From positions 1-37,198 of the forward strand of contig JAFVUZ010000093.1 in NCBI GenBank assembly GCA_017502435.1: a stretch of 37,198 nucleotides of DNA, written 5' to 3'. The translations under genes and the position numbers were made by a program. The DNA comes from Lentisphaeria bacterium (GTDB lineage Bacteria; Verrucomicrobiota; Lentisphaeria; Victivallales; Victivallaceae). The stretch's first letter is position 1. Each line of letters begins with the position of its first letter. Positions 16,058 through 25,192 of this stretch are shown here, piece after piece. A model generated the notes under the pieces. That model saw only the letters and a list, made by a program, of their open reading frames with translations, was not told the origin of the DNA and ran no database searches.

Positions 16058-19000
16058 TGGAAAAACTTGCACGTTACAACATTGATGACAACGGCGACCT
16101 CTGCAAATTCGGGTCACTGACCCGTTTCAACCGCGTACTGTACGGAGGTCACTCAAGAGATGAAGAAAATTACGGCAAATTTTTCACTTTTGCCGGAGAC
16201 TCCCCTGTTTTCATGGGGGCAGCCAGCGACTGTCTCAAAAACAACTGGTGTTATCAGGCAAAACGCGGTGTCTTGAAAAGCGGTCTTTTTCTGACTCCCG
16301 GAGTCCCCTTCTGCGATCCGGATAAATATTCACGCTATTTTCATGAATCCGATGATATTGTAACGACATGGCACCACGGCTATATGAGTTATCAGGTCGG
16401 TCATTATTCAGATTATTTCCCCGAAGCAGAAACCAAAATCGAAATTTACCCGCTCCAGAAAGATGACGGCTATCTGGTTTATTATGATATAATTGCCGAT
16501 GCTCAGGTGAATTTCGGTGCAGTTCTCGGCGGCATGACCGACTATATCGGACGTTTTGATCCGCCTGACAGCACAGTGCGTGACCCGAATTTGAGCGACT
16601 GTGATGATTCTCTGGCTGAAATATGCGGTTTTTACGGCAGAATTTCCCGCAAAAATCCGGATGCGGAAATCATTGCCGGAAATAATTTCGGTGCCGCAAT
16701 CACCGTTGACGGAGCCGGAACTTTTACAGAAAACAGCCTCTCAATGGCATTCGCTGAACATGACGGAACAAAATCTGTTTTGAAAATGACCAGACAACTT
16801 ATGCCCGGCGAACGCCTCAAAGGTTATATCGTCGTCCTCTGCGACAGCACTCCGGAAATCCTTAAAGACTATCTTGAAAATGATCCCCGTCAGGAAATTA
16901 TCAGAGAAATCAGAAAAAAATCCTCCGGAATCATAATGTCAACCCCCGACAAACGGCTCGATTCGACAGTCATCGACCAGCAAATTGCATTGGATGCGGC
17001 ATATCACACTCCGACATTTTTTCACGGAGCGATCGGGTATCATGCACCGTTTCTCGGCTGGCGTGGATGGTACGGAGGCATACTTGCAAACTGGAACGAC
17101 AGAGTCCGTTCCGCCACCCGTGCACATCTGGCTACTCAAGTCCCCGTCAATGGCGAAGAAAAAGTCTGGTATGACGGAGCCGACCGTCCTGACCTCGACC
17201 ACGAAGGCACACAATATCATCACATACAAAATTCCCACGGCAAACTTACCGCCATGCTCTACAAAGAAGACATTTATGATATGCAGCAGGTTGCAACTGA
17301 TATGATACTGCATTATATTGAACGGAGCAATGACCTTGAACTTGGCAGAGAAATTTTTGATGCCATGTCCAAAATGCTTGCATGGGAAGAACGCATTTTT
17401 GATTACAACAATGACGGACTTTACCAGAGTTTTCTCAACACCTGGATTTCCGACGGTCATGTTTACAACGGCGGCGGCTGTACCCAGTCAAGCGCCTACA
17501 ATTACCGTGCCAACAAAGTTATGGCAAAACTGGCGGGAAAACTCGGCTTTGATGCAGAAGTTTTCAAAAAACGTGCAGAAAAAATCGAAAAAGCAGTAAA
17601 TGAAAAACTCTATCTTGAAAAAGAAGGAGTTTATGCGGAATATATCGACAGAGTCGGAAATAAACTTATTCATCCATCCCCTGAACTTTCCACGATTTAC
17701 CTTGCATCAGAGAGTGGGTTCGCCCCGATTGAACGCATGGCAAGTTCACTCAGATATACCGAAAAAAACATCCGCAGCATTCAAACTTTCAACCGCAAAG
17801 GCAGAATTTCATACTCCTCAAACTGGCTGCCGAAAAAATACTCCACCTGCGGTCTTTTTACCGCTGAAAATGCGGCACTGGCACTGGCTTATTTCAAAAA
17901 TTTCCGCAAAACAGAAGGGCTGCAGATACTCGACGGTCTGCTGGATGCTTTTGCATTGAGTCTTTCTCCCGGCGGTATTTCTCACGTTCTTTCAGCTCAT
18001 GCAAGCAATGATTACGGCGACTGGGACTTCACCGACGTCACAGGCACCTATCTGCGTCTGCTGGTCGAAGGCTTGTGGGGTGTGACCTTCAAACGTCTGG
18101 ATGACCTCATTGAAATTGCTCCGCAGCTGCCTGAAAAATGGGATAAAGCAGAACTTAAACTTGCCGACCTTGAAATAAAATACAGCAGTTTGAATAATAT
18201 CATAACTCTTGCAGTTTCAACTGAACTTGCAGAAAACAAGAAAATTTCCATCCCCGGCAAAATCAATATCTCAAATGTCAGCCCCCCTGACTGCCAGATA
18301 AAAAATATCAGTTTTGCCGGTATTCCGATAACCGAAATACTCTGGCATGGCAAAGGAACATTGACAATCTCTTATCAGCTTGTTGAAAGTTCCTGCGGTC
18401 CCCTCCCCGAACTGCAGACAAAAATCAAAGAACGTCCTGCCGCGGAAAAAGTTCCAACCGCATTTGAAAATATCACTCTTGATAAATTTTTCAATGCCTC
18501 CATGACAGAAATTTTCAATCAGAAATTCATGTCGCCACGCCCATCCGGATACTCTATCGGAGCCAGAATCAACGGCCGCTACGCCTGGGAATGGAATCAA
18601 TTCGGACATAATGAACTCGTCATCAATGACGATGCACTCCGCAATGCACCGGACGGCATTTTCAAATTCGGCTCGAACTGGTCATTCCCGACTCCGGCAG
18701 CAGGATATAATTGTGCCTGCGTTTCGATCTGGGACAATTTTCCGACTGCCATGGAAATTCCTTTGAACGGCAAAGCGTCAGAACTTGTCCTTTTCGTTTT
18801 CGGAGCAACCAATGCAATGCAGAGTTACGTTGAAAACGCCCGCATTAGTGCTATTTATCAGGATAATACCGAAAGCGTCTGTCAACTGATAACTCCGCTG
18901 AATTTCGACGACTTCATCGTTCCCGCCATCCAGCAGCAGTTTGAAACTTTCTACTGGTTCAAAGGCAACCACGGAACCGTCGTCAGACTCAAACTTGACA

Positions 19001-19086
19001 AAAACCGTGAACTTAAAAAATTCATCATCGAAGGCGTTGCCAATGAGGTTATTATCGCTCTTCTCGGTGCGGCAATCATAAGATAA
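16057..19086 (+). CDS. DUF4450-like putative glycosidase, six-hairpin fold
   Basis: 1009 aa, no signal peptide. The N-terminal beta-sandwich region opens with FNRVLYGGH, a DUF4450-type start. From about 310 to 700 the sequence has the look of an (alpha/alpha)6 barrel: TFFHGAIGYHAPFLGWRGWYGG, DHEGTQYHHIQNSHG, WISDGHVYNGGGCTQSSAYNYRA and DYGDWDFTDVTGTYLRLLVEGLWG. It also holds many Trp, Asp and Glu residues suited to sugar binding. A beta-rich C-terminal domain (from about 800) follows. Expected to act in the cytoplasm on an imported oligosaccharide, but I cannot name the linkage or catalytic acids. The preceding amidohydrolase and following PIG-L deacetylase genes are co-oriented and closely spaced. 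Confidence 0.75.
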   Translation: MEKLARYNIDDNGDLCKFGSLTRFNRVLYGGHSRDEENYGKFFTFAGDSPVFMGAASDCLKNNWCYQAKRGVLKSGLFLTPGVPFCDPDKYSRYFHESDDIVTTWHHGYMSYQVGHYSDYFPEAETKIEIYPLQKDDGYLVYYDIIADAQVNFGAVLGGMTDYIGRFDPPDSTVRDPNLSDCDDSLAEICGFYGRISRKNPDAEIIAGNNFGAAITVDGAGTFTENSLSMAFAEHDGTKSVLKMTRQLMPGERLKGYIVVLCDSTPEILKDYLENDPRQEIIREIRKKSSGIIMSTPDKRLDSTVIDQQIALDAAYHTPTFFHGAIGYHAPFLGWRGWYGGILANWNDRVRSATRAHLATQVPVNGEEKVWYDGADRPDLDHEGTQYHHIQNSHGKLTAMLYKEDIYDMQQVATDMILHYIERSNDLELGREIFDAMSKMLAWEERIFDYNNDGLYQSFLNTWISDGHVYNGGGCTQSSAYNYRANKVMAKLAGKLGFDAEVFKKRAEKIEKAVNEKLYLEKEGVYAEYIDRVGNKLIHPSPELSTIYLASESGFAPIERMASSLRYTEKNIRSIQTFNRKGRISYSSNWLPKKYSTCGLFTAENAALALAYFKNFRKTEGLQILDGLLDAFALSLSPGGISHVLSAHASNDYGDWDFTDVTGTYLRLLVEGLWGVTFKRLDDLIEIAPQLPEKWDKAELKLADLEIKYSSLNNIITLAVSTELAENKKISIPGKINISNVSPPDCQIKNISFAGIPITEILWHGKGTLTISYQLVESSCGPLPELQTKIKERPAAEKVPTAFENITLDKFFNASMTEIFNQKFMSPRPSGYSIGARINGRYAWEWNQFGHNELVINDDALRNAPDGIFKFGSNWSFPTPAAGYNCACVSIWDNFPTAMEIPLNGKASELVLFVFGATNAMQSYVENARISAIYQDNTESVCQLITPLNFDDFIVPAIQQQFETFYWFKGNHGTVVRLKLDKNRELKKFIIEGVANEVIIALLGAAIIR

Positions 19087-19103
19087 AATCAAGGAGACTT
19101 ATT

Positions 19104-19931
19104 ATGAAAAAAAATTTACGTTTTCTCTTTATTGGAGCACATCCCGATGATCCTGAATTTGAATTCGGCGGTACAGCCGTCCATCTGGCTCAGCAGGGAG
19201 CAACAGTAAAATTCATCTCCGTATGCAACGGTAACGGGGGACATTACAGTATGGCACGCAAAGATCTTGCCGCCAGACGTTACCTTGAAACTCAAGCCTC
19301 AGCCAAACTCGCAGGAATTGCAGAATATGAGGTATTTGATTACTCCGACTGCGAACTGGAAGTCACTCTGGAAGCACGCGGCCGCATTATGCGTGCCATC
19401 CGTAATTTTGCTCCGGATGTTGTGATTTCCCACCGTCTCTGCGATTATCATGTTGATCACCGTGCAGTGGCTCAACTGGTGCTTGATTGTGCATATCTGG
19501 TCATAGTTCCATTGTATTGCAATGATACTCCGATCCCGCCGAAAAATGTGATTTTCGCCCATCCCTGGGACCGTTTCAAAGATCCGCGTCCGTTCCGTGC
19601 CGATGCCGTTTGTGCCATCGATCACACCATGGAAACAAAACTCAAAATGCTCGACTGCCACGTTTCACAGCTCTATGAATGGCTGCCCCATTGTGACAAA
19701 TTTGCAGACTTTGATCCGGAAATAGTCAACAAACCGTGGCCCGAACGCCGTGAATTTCTCAAAAAATTCAGAGGCTTCAGAAATACCATTATAGCAGACG
19801 ACTACAGAGAAAAACTAATTCAGCTCTACGGTAAAGAGGCCGGCGAAAAAGTTCAATACGCCGAAGCATTCGAACTCTCCCCCTACGGCCGTCAGGTCTC
19901 ACTTGAAGAATTTCAGGAACTTTTCAAATAA
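19104..19931 (+). CDS. PIG-L family deacetylase
   Basis: 275 aa. The zinc-binding opening is GAHPDDPEFEFGG (11-23, AHPDD motif), and the second metal motif is DYHVDHRAVAQL (about 112-123, HxxDH). PIG-L/LmbE enzymes remove N-acetyl groups from sugars such as GlcNAc-linked lipids or small glycosides. No membrane segment, so a soluble cytoplasmic enzyme on a small substrate is likely. Good ribosome site AAGGAGA 17 bp after the DUF4450-like gene. Its stop is one base before the next start, so it is coupled to the TIM isomerase. Confidence 0.9.
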   Translation: MKKNLRFLFIGAHPDDPEFEFGGTAVHLAQQGATVKFISVCNGNGGHYSMARKDLAARRYLETQASAKLAGIAEYEVFDYSDCELEVTLEARGRIMRAIRNFAPDVVISHRLCDYHVDHRAVAQLVLDCAYLVIVPLYCNDTPIPPKNVIFAHPWDRFKDPRPFRADAVCAIDHTMETKLKMLDCHVSQLYEWLPHCDKFADFDPEIVNKPWPERREFLKKFRGFRNTIIADDYREKLIQLYGKEAGEKVQYAEAFELSPYGRQVSLEEFQELFK

Positions 19932-19932
19932 A

Positions 19933-20835
19933 ATGGCACTGACTCTGGAAATAAGCAGTGCCGTTGCCGAAAATGAAGGCGGTGTCAAAATTCTGCAGGA
20001 TTTTGCCGCCGCCTGTCATCAATACGGATTCATCCCCTCGGTTCAACTGCACAATACCGTCTCACAGCAAACATTGCAGAAAATAATTGACTGCGGACTG
20101 CCGATGTCTGCCCACGCTCCGATTGTCGGAGATTACAGTTTGAATCTGGCAACGGAAAAAAATCTGGATATTATTTTCGATGCATTTGACAAAAATGCAG
20201 ATTTTATGCGGCAAAACAATATAAAACGCAGTGTTTTTCACGGATTTTCAATGTGTGACGACCTTATCCCCAGGATGCGTTGTCAGGATGATTACCGCAT
20301 AACGCTGAAAAAAAGCTGCCGTGACGAGTTTCTGCTGGAAGATTCATGGCTTAATGTGGATTTCAGCCATCTTGAAGAATACAGGACAAGACAGCATATT
20401 CTCAAAAAAAATCTGGCTGAATTACGCCGCCGCTATCCCGATCTGCTTTTCTGCATTGAAAATGATATGCCGATTTACGGCTATTCAAATATGAAACTTG
20501 CACAAATGGCATTTCTGGAACATCCGGTATGTATCGACATCGGACATTTATACTCATCTTCGTTGCTGTTTGATTTTGATTTTTTTGCTGAACTTGAGTT
20601 CGGTATGCAGAATCTTGACGTGCAGATGATACACTTTCACAACTCATTGATGACTGCAGAAACGCCCAAAAAAGAAATACGTGACGGACATCAGCGGCTG
20701 GTCACTCCCTCAAAAATGAATTGGCAGAAGGCTCTGAAAATCTTTCTCAAATACAATATGCAGAATTTTGTCCTTGAAATCGGCACTGCCAATGCCGATG
20801 ATGTACACGCTTTCGCCCGAATTGCAAACTCTTGA
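19933..20835 (+). CDS. Sugar phosphate isomerase/epimerase-like TIM-barrel protein
   Basis: 300 aa from ATG 19933; the frame is open further upstream, but that part lies within the deacetylase gene. Metal-ligand positions expected of the xylose isomerase-like / AP endonuclease 2 fold can be seen: Glu in FCIENDMP, Asp/His in CIDIGHLY, His in MIHFHNS, DGHQRL, and Glu in FVLEIGTA. Substrate unknown. It differs clearly from the other isomerase-like protein at 27349. Last gene of the plus-strand run; a short UUCG-type hairpin without a U-tract (20839-20859) follows. Confidence 0.75.
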   Translation: MALTLEISSAVAENEGGVKILQDFAAACHQYGFIPSVQLHNTVSQQTLQKIIDCGLPMSAHAPIVGDYSLNLATEKNLDIIFDAFDKNADFMRQNNIKRSVFHGFSMCDDLIPRMRCQDDYRITLKKSCRDEFLLEDSWLNVDFSHLEEYRTRQHILKKNLAELRRRYPDLLFCIENDMPIYGYSNMKLAQMAFLEHPVCIDIGHLYSSSLLFDFDFFAELEFGMQNLDVQMIHFHNSLMTAETPKKEIRDGHQRLVTPSKMNWQKALKIFLKYNMQNFVLEIGTANADDVHAFARIANS

Positions 20836-20911
20836 AAACAGTCTCCTTCGGGAACACTGCAAAAATAAAACATAATCACAAAATTTTTTACTGAATTTTA
20901 TTTGATTATCA

Positions 20912-20939
20912 TTGTTTTTTCCCGTTGAAGATGTATATT
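20912..20939 (+). promoter_or_regulatory. Predicted promoter of the MATE triplet
   Basis: TTGTTT (20912-20917), 16-bp spacer, TATATT (20934-20939), 41 bp before the first MATE ATG. Overlapping the downstream side is TTACA-N6-TGTAA, a possible operator. Confidence 0.4.
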
Positions 20940-20980
20940 ACACTTTATTGTAAAATTCATACTTCTCGGGGGGCAATACA

Positions 20981-22357
20981 ATGGCTGTCAATGCCGGAAA
21001 AAACAAATATCAAATGGATATGTGCAAAGGTCCGTTGATGAAACAGATTGTAATCTTTGCCGTTCCTTATGTCTTTACAGGCTTGCTGCAGATATTCTTC
21101 AATGCCGCCGACTTGATGGTCGTCGGACGTTTTGCATCACATCAGGCCCTTGCCGCCGTCGGCTCAACCGGTTCTCTGTCAATGCTGATGATCAACATTA
21201 TGCTGGGGCTTGCTGTCGGCACAAACGTCATGGTCGCACGTTATCTCGGAGCGAAAAACCGTAAACAGGTATCACGTTCAGTGCATACCGCGATTGCAAC
21301 AGCCATTGCAGGAGGAATCGTCATCGGCATAACCGGATTGATTTTTGCACCGGTATTTCTGCGTTGGATGGATACACCGGATGATGTTATCGGAATGTCA
21401 ACGACCTATATGCGGATATATTTTTCCGGAATGCCTGCAGTTATGCTGTATAATTTCGGAGGTTCAATCCTGCGTGCGGCGGGAGATACCAGGAGGCCGC
21501 TCTATTTTCTTGTTATCGGCGGCATAATAAATGTTCTGCTGAACCTGTTTTTCGTTATCGTCTGCAAAATGGATGTTGCCGGAGTGGCGATTGCAACCAT
21601 CATGTCTTATTTTTTCTCATCCATCATGATTCTGCAGGCGATGCGGAATATGACCGACGGCTGCCGTCTGAATTGGAAAAAAGTCAGATTTTCATGGCCC
21701 AACCTCAAAGAAATAATGCGTATCGGCATCCCCGCCGGATTTCAGGGTTCATGCTTCTCCATTGCAAACATTCTGATACAGTCATCACTCAACAGTTTCG
21801 GTTCAATGGCAATAGCGGGCAATACTGCAGCGTGCCAATGGGAAGGATTTCTGTTTACAACTTCGGCGGCACTCGGTCATACGATGGTAAGTTTTGTCAG
21901 TCAGAATCTCGGTGGAGAACAATACAAAAGAATCCGCCAGAGCATCCGTTACGGTATTATTTTCACTGTCACAGTAAATATCACCATCAGTGCTGTACTT
22001 TTTATATTTCACAAGCCGCTGCTGGCACTTTTCAATGCAGATCCGGGAGTTATACAATACGGATTTATCCGTTTTGCACTCTGTCTGCCGCTGCAATGGG
22101 CGTGTGCATTGATGGAAATTGAAACCGGAGCCTTACGCGGACTCGGTTATTCAGTAAGTCCGATGGTGATTATGATTTTCGGGGTCTGTATTTACCGTAT
22201 CGTATGGATAGAAACAGTATTCAGATATTTCCATTCATTAAATGTTCTGATTGCGTCATTCCCGATTTCATGGGTACTGGTTTCTGTTGCAGGAGGACTG
22301 CTTTTGCAGAAAGTATTGCACAAATATCCGAAAAATAACGTTATCAAAAAGGTATAA
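20981..22357 (+). CDS. MATE family efflux transporter, paralogue 1
   Basis: 458 aa, twelve predicted membrane helices in the two-lobed MATE arrangement. N-terminal KYQMDMCKGPLMKQIVIF is the usual GPL..QI start of the NorM/DinF group. GTNVMVARYLGAKNRKQVS in the first lobe and SFVSQNLGGEQYKRIRQS in the second are family-characteristic loops. MATE proteins export cationic drugs or metabolites using Na+ or H+ gradients. First of three tandem paralogues, 2 bp before the second, with a predicted promoter upstream. It is preceded by GGGGGG at a ribosome-site position. Confidence 0.93.
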   Translation: MAVNAGKNKYQMDMCKGPLMKQIVIFAVPYVFTGLLQIFFNAADLMVVGRFASHQALAAVGSTGSLSMLMINIMLGLAVGTNVMVARYLGAKNRKQVSRSVHTAIATAIAGGIVIGITGLIFAPVFLRWMDTPDDVIGMSTTYMRIYFSGMPAVMLYNFGGSILRAAGDTRRPLYFLVIGGIINVLLNLFFVIVCKMDVAGVAIATIMSYFFSSIMILQAMRNMTDGCRLNWKKVRFSWPNLKEIMRIGIPAGFQGSCFSIANILIQSSLNSFGSMAIAGNTAACQWEGFLFTTSAALGHTMVSFVSQNLGGEQYKRIRQSIRYGIIFTVTVNITISAVLFIFHKPLLALFNADPGVIQYGFIRFALCLPLQWACALMEIETGALRGLGYSVSPMVIMIFGVCIYRIVWIETVFRYFHSLNVLIASFPISWVLVSVAGGLLLQKVLHKYPKNNVIKKV

Positions 22358-22359
22358 AA

Positions 22360-23754
22360 ATGGCTGCTGTAAATTCAAAAAATAAATATCAGATGGATAT
22401 GTGCCGCGGTCCACTGATGAAACAGATAATCACTTTTACCATTCCTTTGATATTTGCAGGAACTTTGCAGTTGTTTTTTCACCTGTCCGATCTGATAATT
22501 GTCGGACGTTTTGCTTCGCATAAAGCACTTGCGGCAGTCGGAGCGACAACCAGCCTGACTCATTTGATAATCGGAGTATTTCTCGGAATGTCTGTCGGAA
22601 CAAATGTTCTGACAGCCAGATATATCGGAGCAAAAGACCGCAAACAGACTTCAAGAACACTGCATACCTCAATTGCATTTTCTCTGTCATGCGGAGCTTT
22701 TGCGGCAATTATCGGCATATTTTTTTCAAAATATTTTCTGACGCTCATGAATACGCCGTCAGATATTCTGAATATGGCAACATTGTATATGCAGATATAT
22801 TTTGCGGGTATGCCGCTTGTAATGCTGTACAATTTCGGCAACGGCGTCATGCGTGCGGCAGGAGATACCAAAAGGCCGTTTTACTTTCTGCTTATCGGCG
22901 GAATAATCAATGTACTGCTCAATATGTTTTTTGTTATTGTATGCAAAATGGATGTCGAGGGGGTGGCGATAGCAACAGTTATTTCACAGGGCGTTTCAGC
23001 CCTTCTGATACTGCAGGCAATGAGCAAAATGGGCGAAGGATGCCGCTTCCGTTGGAAAAATCTCCGTATTCACTGGAAAAATTTGAAAGAAATCATGTGG
23101 ATCGGAGTCCCTGCAGGTTTTCAGGGATCATGCTTCTCCATTGCCAATATCATGATCCAGAGTTCACTCAATTCATTCGGTTCTGACATAATCGCAGGCA
23201 ATACCGTTGCGGCACAATGTGAAACCTTCCTCTTTATCACCAACGCGTCATTCGGTCAGGCAGTGATAAGTTTTGTCGGACAAAATCTCGGTGGCAAACA
23301 ATACAAACGCATCCGCCAGACAATAAAATACTGTGCATTTGCAAGTTCTGCAGTAACTGTGGGGCTGGTTCTGCTGCTGTACATTTTCAGAACTGAAGCA
23401 CTGTCGCTTTTCAACACCAATCCGGCGGTAATCCAAGGCGGATTGATACGTTTTTCGATTGTCCTGCCGTTCCTGTGGGTTGCAAGTTTCATGGAAATAT
23501 TCATCAGTGCATTGCGTGGGCTCGGTTATTCCATAGCCCCGACAGTATTCATGATTCTCGGAGTTTGTGTCTACCGTATCATCTGGAACGAAACGATTTT
23601 CAGGATGTATCCGGAAGTCAGGGTATTACTGGCATCTTATCCGATTTCATGGGCAATAGTTGCCGTCTGTGCAGGAACGTATTGCTTTTTCGTACTTCAA
23701 AAAAAGATTTCAAAAAATAATGTCTCAAATACTTCCGCAGTAAAAGAGAAATAA
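22360..23754 (+). CDS. MATE family efflux transporter, paralogue 2
   Basis: 464 aa with the same topology as its neighbours and a matching N-terminus (KYQMDMCRGPLMKQIITF). GTNVLTARYIGAKDRKQTS and SFVGQNLGGKQYKRIRQT correspond to the family loops. It shares a 54-nt perfectly identical stretch with paralogue 3 (22762-22815 versus 24171-24224) although surrounding sequence is visibly diverged. The ribosome site lies within the end of paralogue 1, so the two are probably co-translated. It ends in a Lys/Ser-rich tail. Confidence 0.93.
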   Translation: MAAVNSKNKYQMDMCRGPLMKQIITFTIPLIFAGTLQLFFHLSDLIIVGRFASHKALAAVGATTSLTHLIIGVFLGMSVGTNVLTARYIGAKDRKQTSRTLHTSIAFSLSCGAFAAIIGIFFSKYFLTLMNTPSDILNMATLYMQIYFAGMPLVMLYNFGNGVMRAAGDTKRPFYFLLIGGIINVLLNMFFVIVCKMDVEGVAIATVISQGVSALLILQAMSKMGEGCRFRWKNLRIHWKNLKEIMWIGVPAGFQGSCFSIANIMIQSSLNSFGSDIIAGNTVAAQCETFLFITNASFGQAVISFVGQNLGGKQYKRIRQTIKYCAFASSAVTVGLVLLLYIFRTEALSLFNTNPAVIQGGLIRFSIVLPFLWVASFMEIFISALRGLGYSIAPTVFMILGVCVYRIIWNETIFRMYPEVRVLLASYPISWAIVAVCAGTYCFFVLQKKISKNNVSNTSAVKEK

Positions 23755-23768
23755 ATTTCAAACTTACC

Positions 23769-25133
23769 ATGAATAACGGCAAAATCAAAAGCAAATACCA
23801 GATGGATATGTGTCACGGTCCGTTGGGCAGACAAATCATCGTTTTCACAATTCCGCTGGTTTTAACCGGACTGCTGCAGACATTTTTTCATGCGGCGGAT
23901 TTAATGGTCGTCGGACGTTTTGCCTCGCACAAAGCGTTGGCTGCAGTCGGGGCAACAACTTCTCTTACATGGCTGATGATAAATGTTTTCATCGGGCTTT
24001 CAGTAGGAACCAATGTCATGGTCGCACGCTATCTCGGCGGAAAAAACCGCAAAGAAGTTTCCCGCAGTGTTCATACATCAGTATATATCTCGCTGGCTGG
24101 CGGAATTTTTCTTGCATTATTCGGTATTCTATGTTCAAAATTTTTCCTGAAGCTGCTGGGAACTCCGGATGATATTCTGAATATGGCAACATTGTATATG
24201 CAGATATATTTTGCGGGTATGCCGATAATTATGCTTTATAATTTCGGCAGTGCCATTCTGCGTGCGGCAGGAGATACGCAAAGGCCGTTTTATTTTCTGA
24301 TAATCGGCGGCATAATAAATGTTCTGCTGAACCTCTTTTTCGTCATCGTCTGCAAAATGGATGTGGCGGGTGTTGCAATCGCAACCGTTATTTCTCAAGC
24401 CGTATCAGTATGGCTGATGTTGAACGTCATGTACAAAATGCAGGAAGGATGCCGTTTTACATGGAAAAATCTCCGTATCACACGCAAAAATCTGAAGGAA
24501 ATCATGTGGATAGGCATTCCGACCGGAATTCAGGGGGCGTGTTTTTCTTTTTCAAACATCATCATTCAGTCATCAATCAATAAGTTCGGCACTGATGCCA
24601 TTGCCGGAAATACTGCGGCGTGGCAGTGGGAAGGATTGTTTTTTGTTGCATTCATGTCGCTTGGAACATCAGTGGTAAGTTTTGTCAGCCAGAATCTCGG
24701 CGGCAAACAGTACAAAAGAATCACCCGCAGTGTTAATTACTGTTCTTTTCTGGCAGTCGGATTTGCCGTATTCATGACAATTATGCTGTTTATTTTCAAG
24801 GAACAGTCTCTGGCAATTTTCAACAAAAATCCCGAAGTTATTGAATGGGGATACACACGATTCAACATACTTCTGCCATTTATCTGGGCGGGAGGATTGA
24901 TGGAAGTCTATATCGGCGGCATCCGGGGAATGGGATATTCCATAACTCCGTCAATAATAATGGTATTGGGAGCGTGTGTTTTCCGTATAGCATGGGTTTT
25001 CACTTTTTTCAAAATGTCACCGACAATGCCGATGCTTTTGTGGTCATATCCGATTTCATGGGTGCTGATTGCGGCAGTTACAGGTGTATATTTCCTGATG
25101 ATCATAAAAAAACATCATATTACAAATAAATAA
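23769..25133 (+). CDS. MATE family efflux transporter, paralogue 3
   Basis: 454 aa, N-terminus KYQMDMCHGPLGRQIIVF. Family loops GTNVMVARYLGGKNRKEVS and SFVSQNLGGKQYKRITRS are present. It shares long near-identical DNA with paralogue 1 (the segment for IGGIINVLLNLFFVIVCKMDV) and the 54-nt tract with paralogue 2. Fourteen bp separate it from paralogue 2. Whether the three have different substrates cannot be told; all conserved segments look intact, so none appears to be a pseudogene. Confidence 0.93.
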   Translation: MNNGKIKSKYQMDMCHGPLGRQIIVFTIPLVLTGLLQTFFHAADLMVVGRFASHKALAAVGATTSLTWLMINVFIGLSVGTNVMVARYLGGKNRKEVSRSVHTSVYISLAGGIFLALFGILCSKFFLKLLGTPDDILNMATLYMQIYFAGMPIIMLYNFGSAILRAAGDTQRPFYFLIIGGIINVLLNLFFVIVCKMDVAGVAIATVISQAVSVWLMLNVMYKMQEGCRFTWKNLRITRKNLKEIMWIGIPTGIQGACFSFSNIIIQSSINKFGTDAIAGNTAAWQWEGLFFVAFMSLGTSVVSFVSQNLGGKQYKRITRSVNYCSFLAVGFAVFMTIMLFIFKEQSLAIFNKNPEVIEWGYTRFNILLPFIWAGGLMEVYIGGIRGMGYSITPSIIMVLGACVFRIAWVFTFFKMSPTMPMLLWSYPISWVLIAAVTGVYFLMIIKKHHITNK

Positions 25134-25192
25134 CAGATTTTTTTCTTGATTTTTTGATTTTTGCATATATCTTCTTGTAAGGGAGATTTATT

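Noticed and set aside
20839..20859. UUCG-loop hairpin after the isomerase gene as a terminator
   Set aside because: The stem is short with an internal loop and no U-tract follows, so I do not list it as a terminator.
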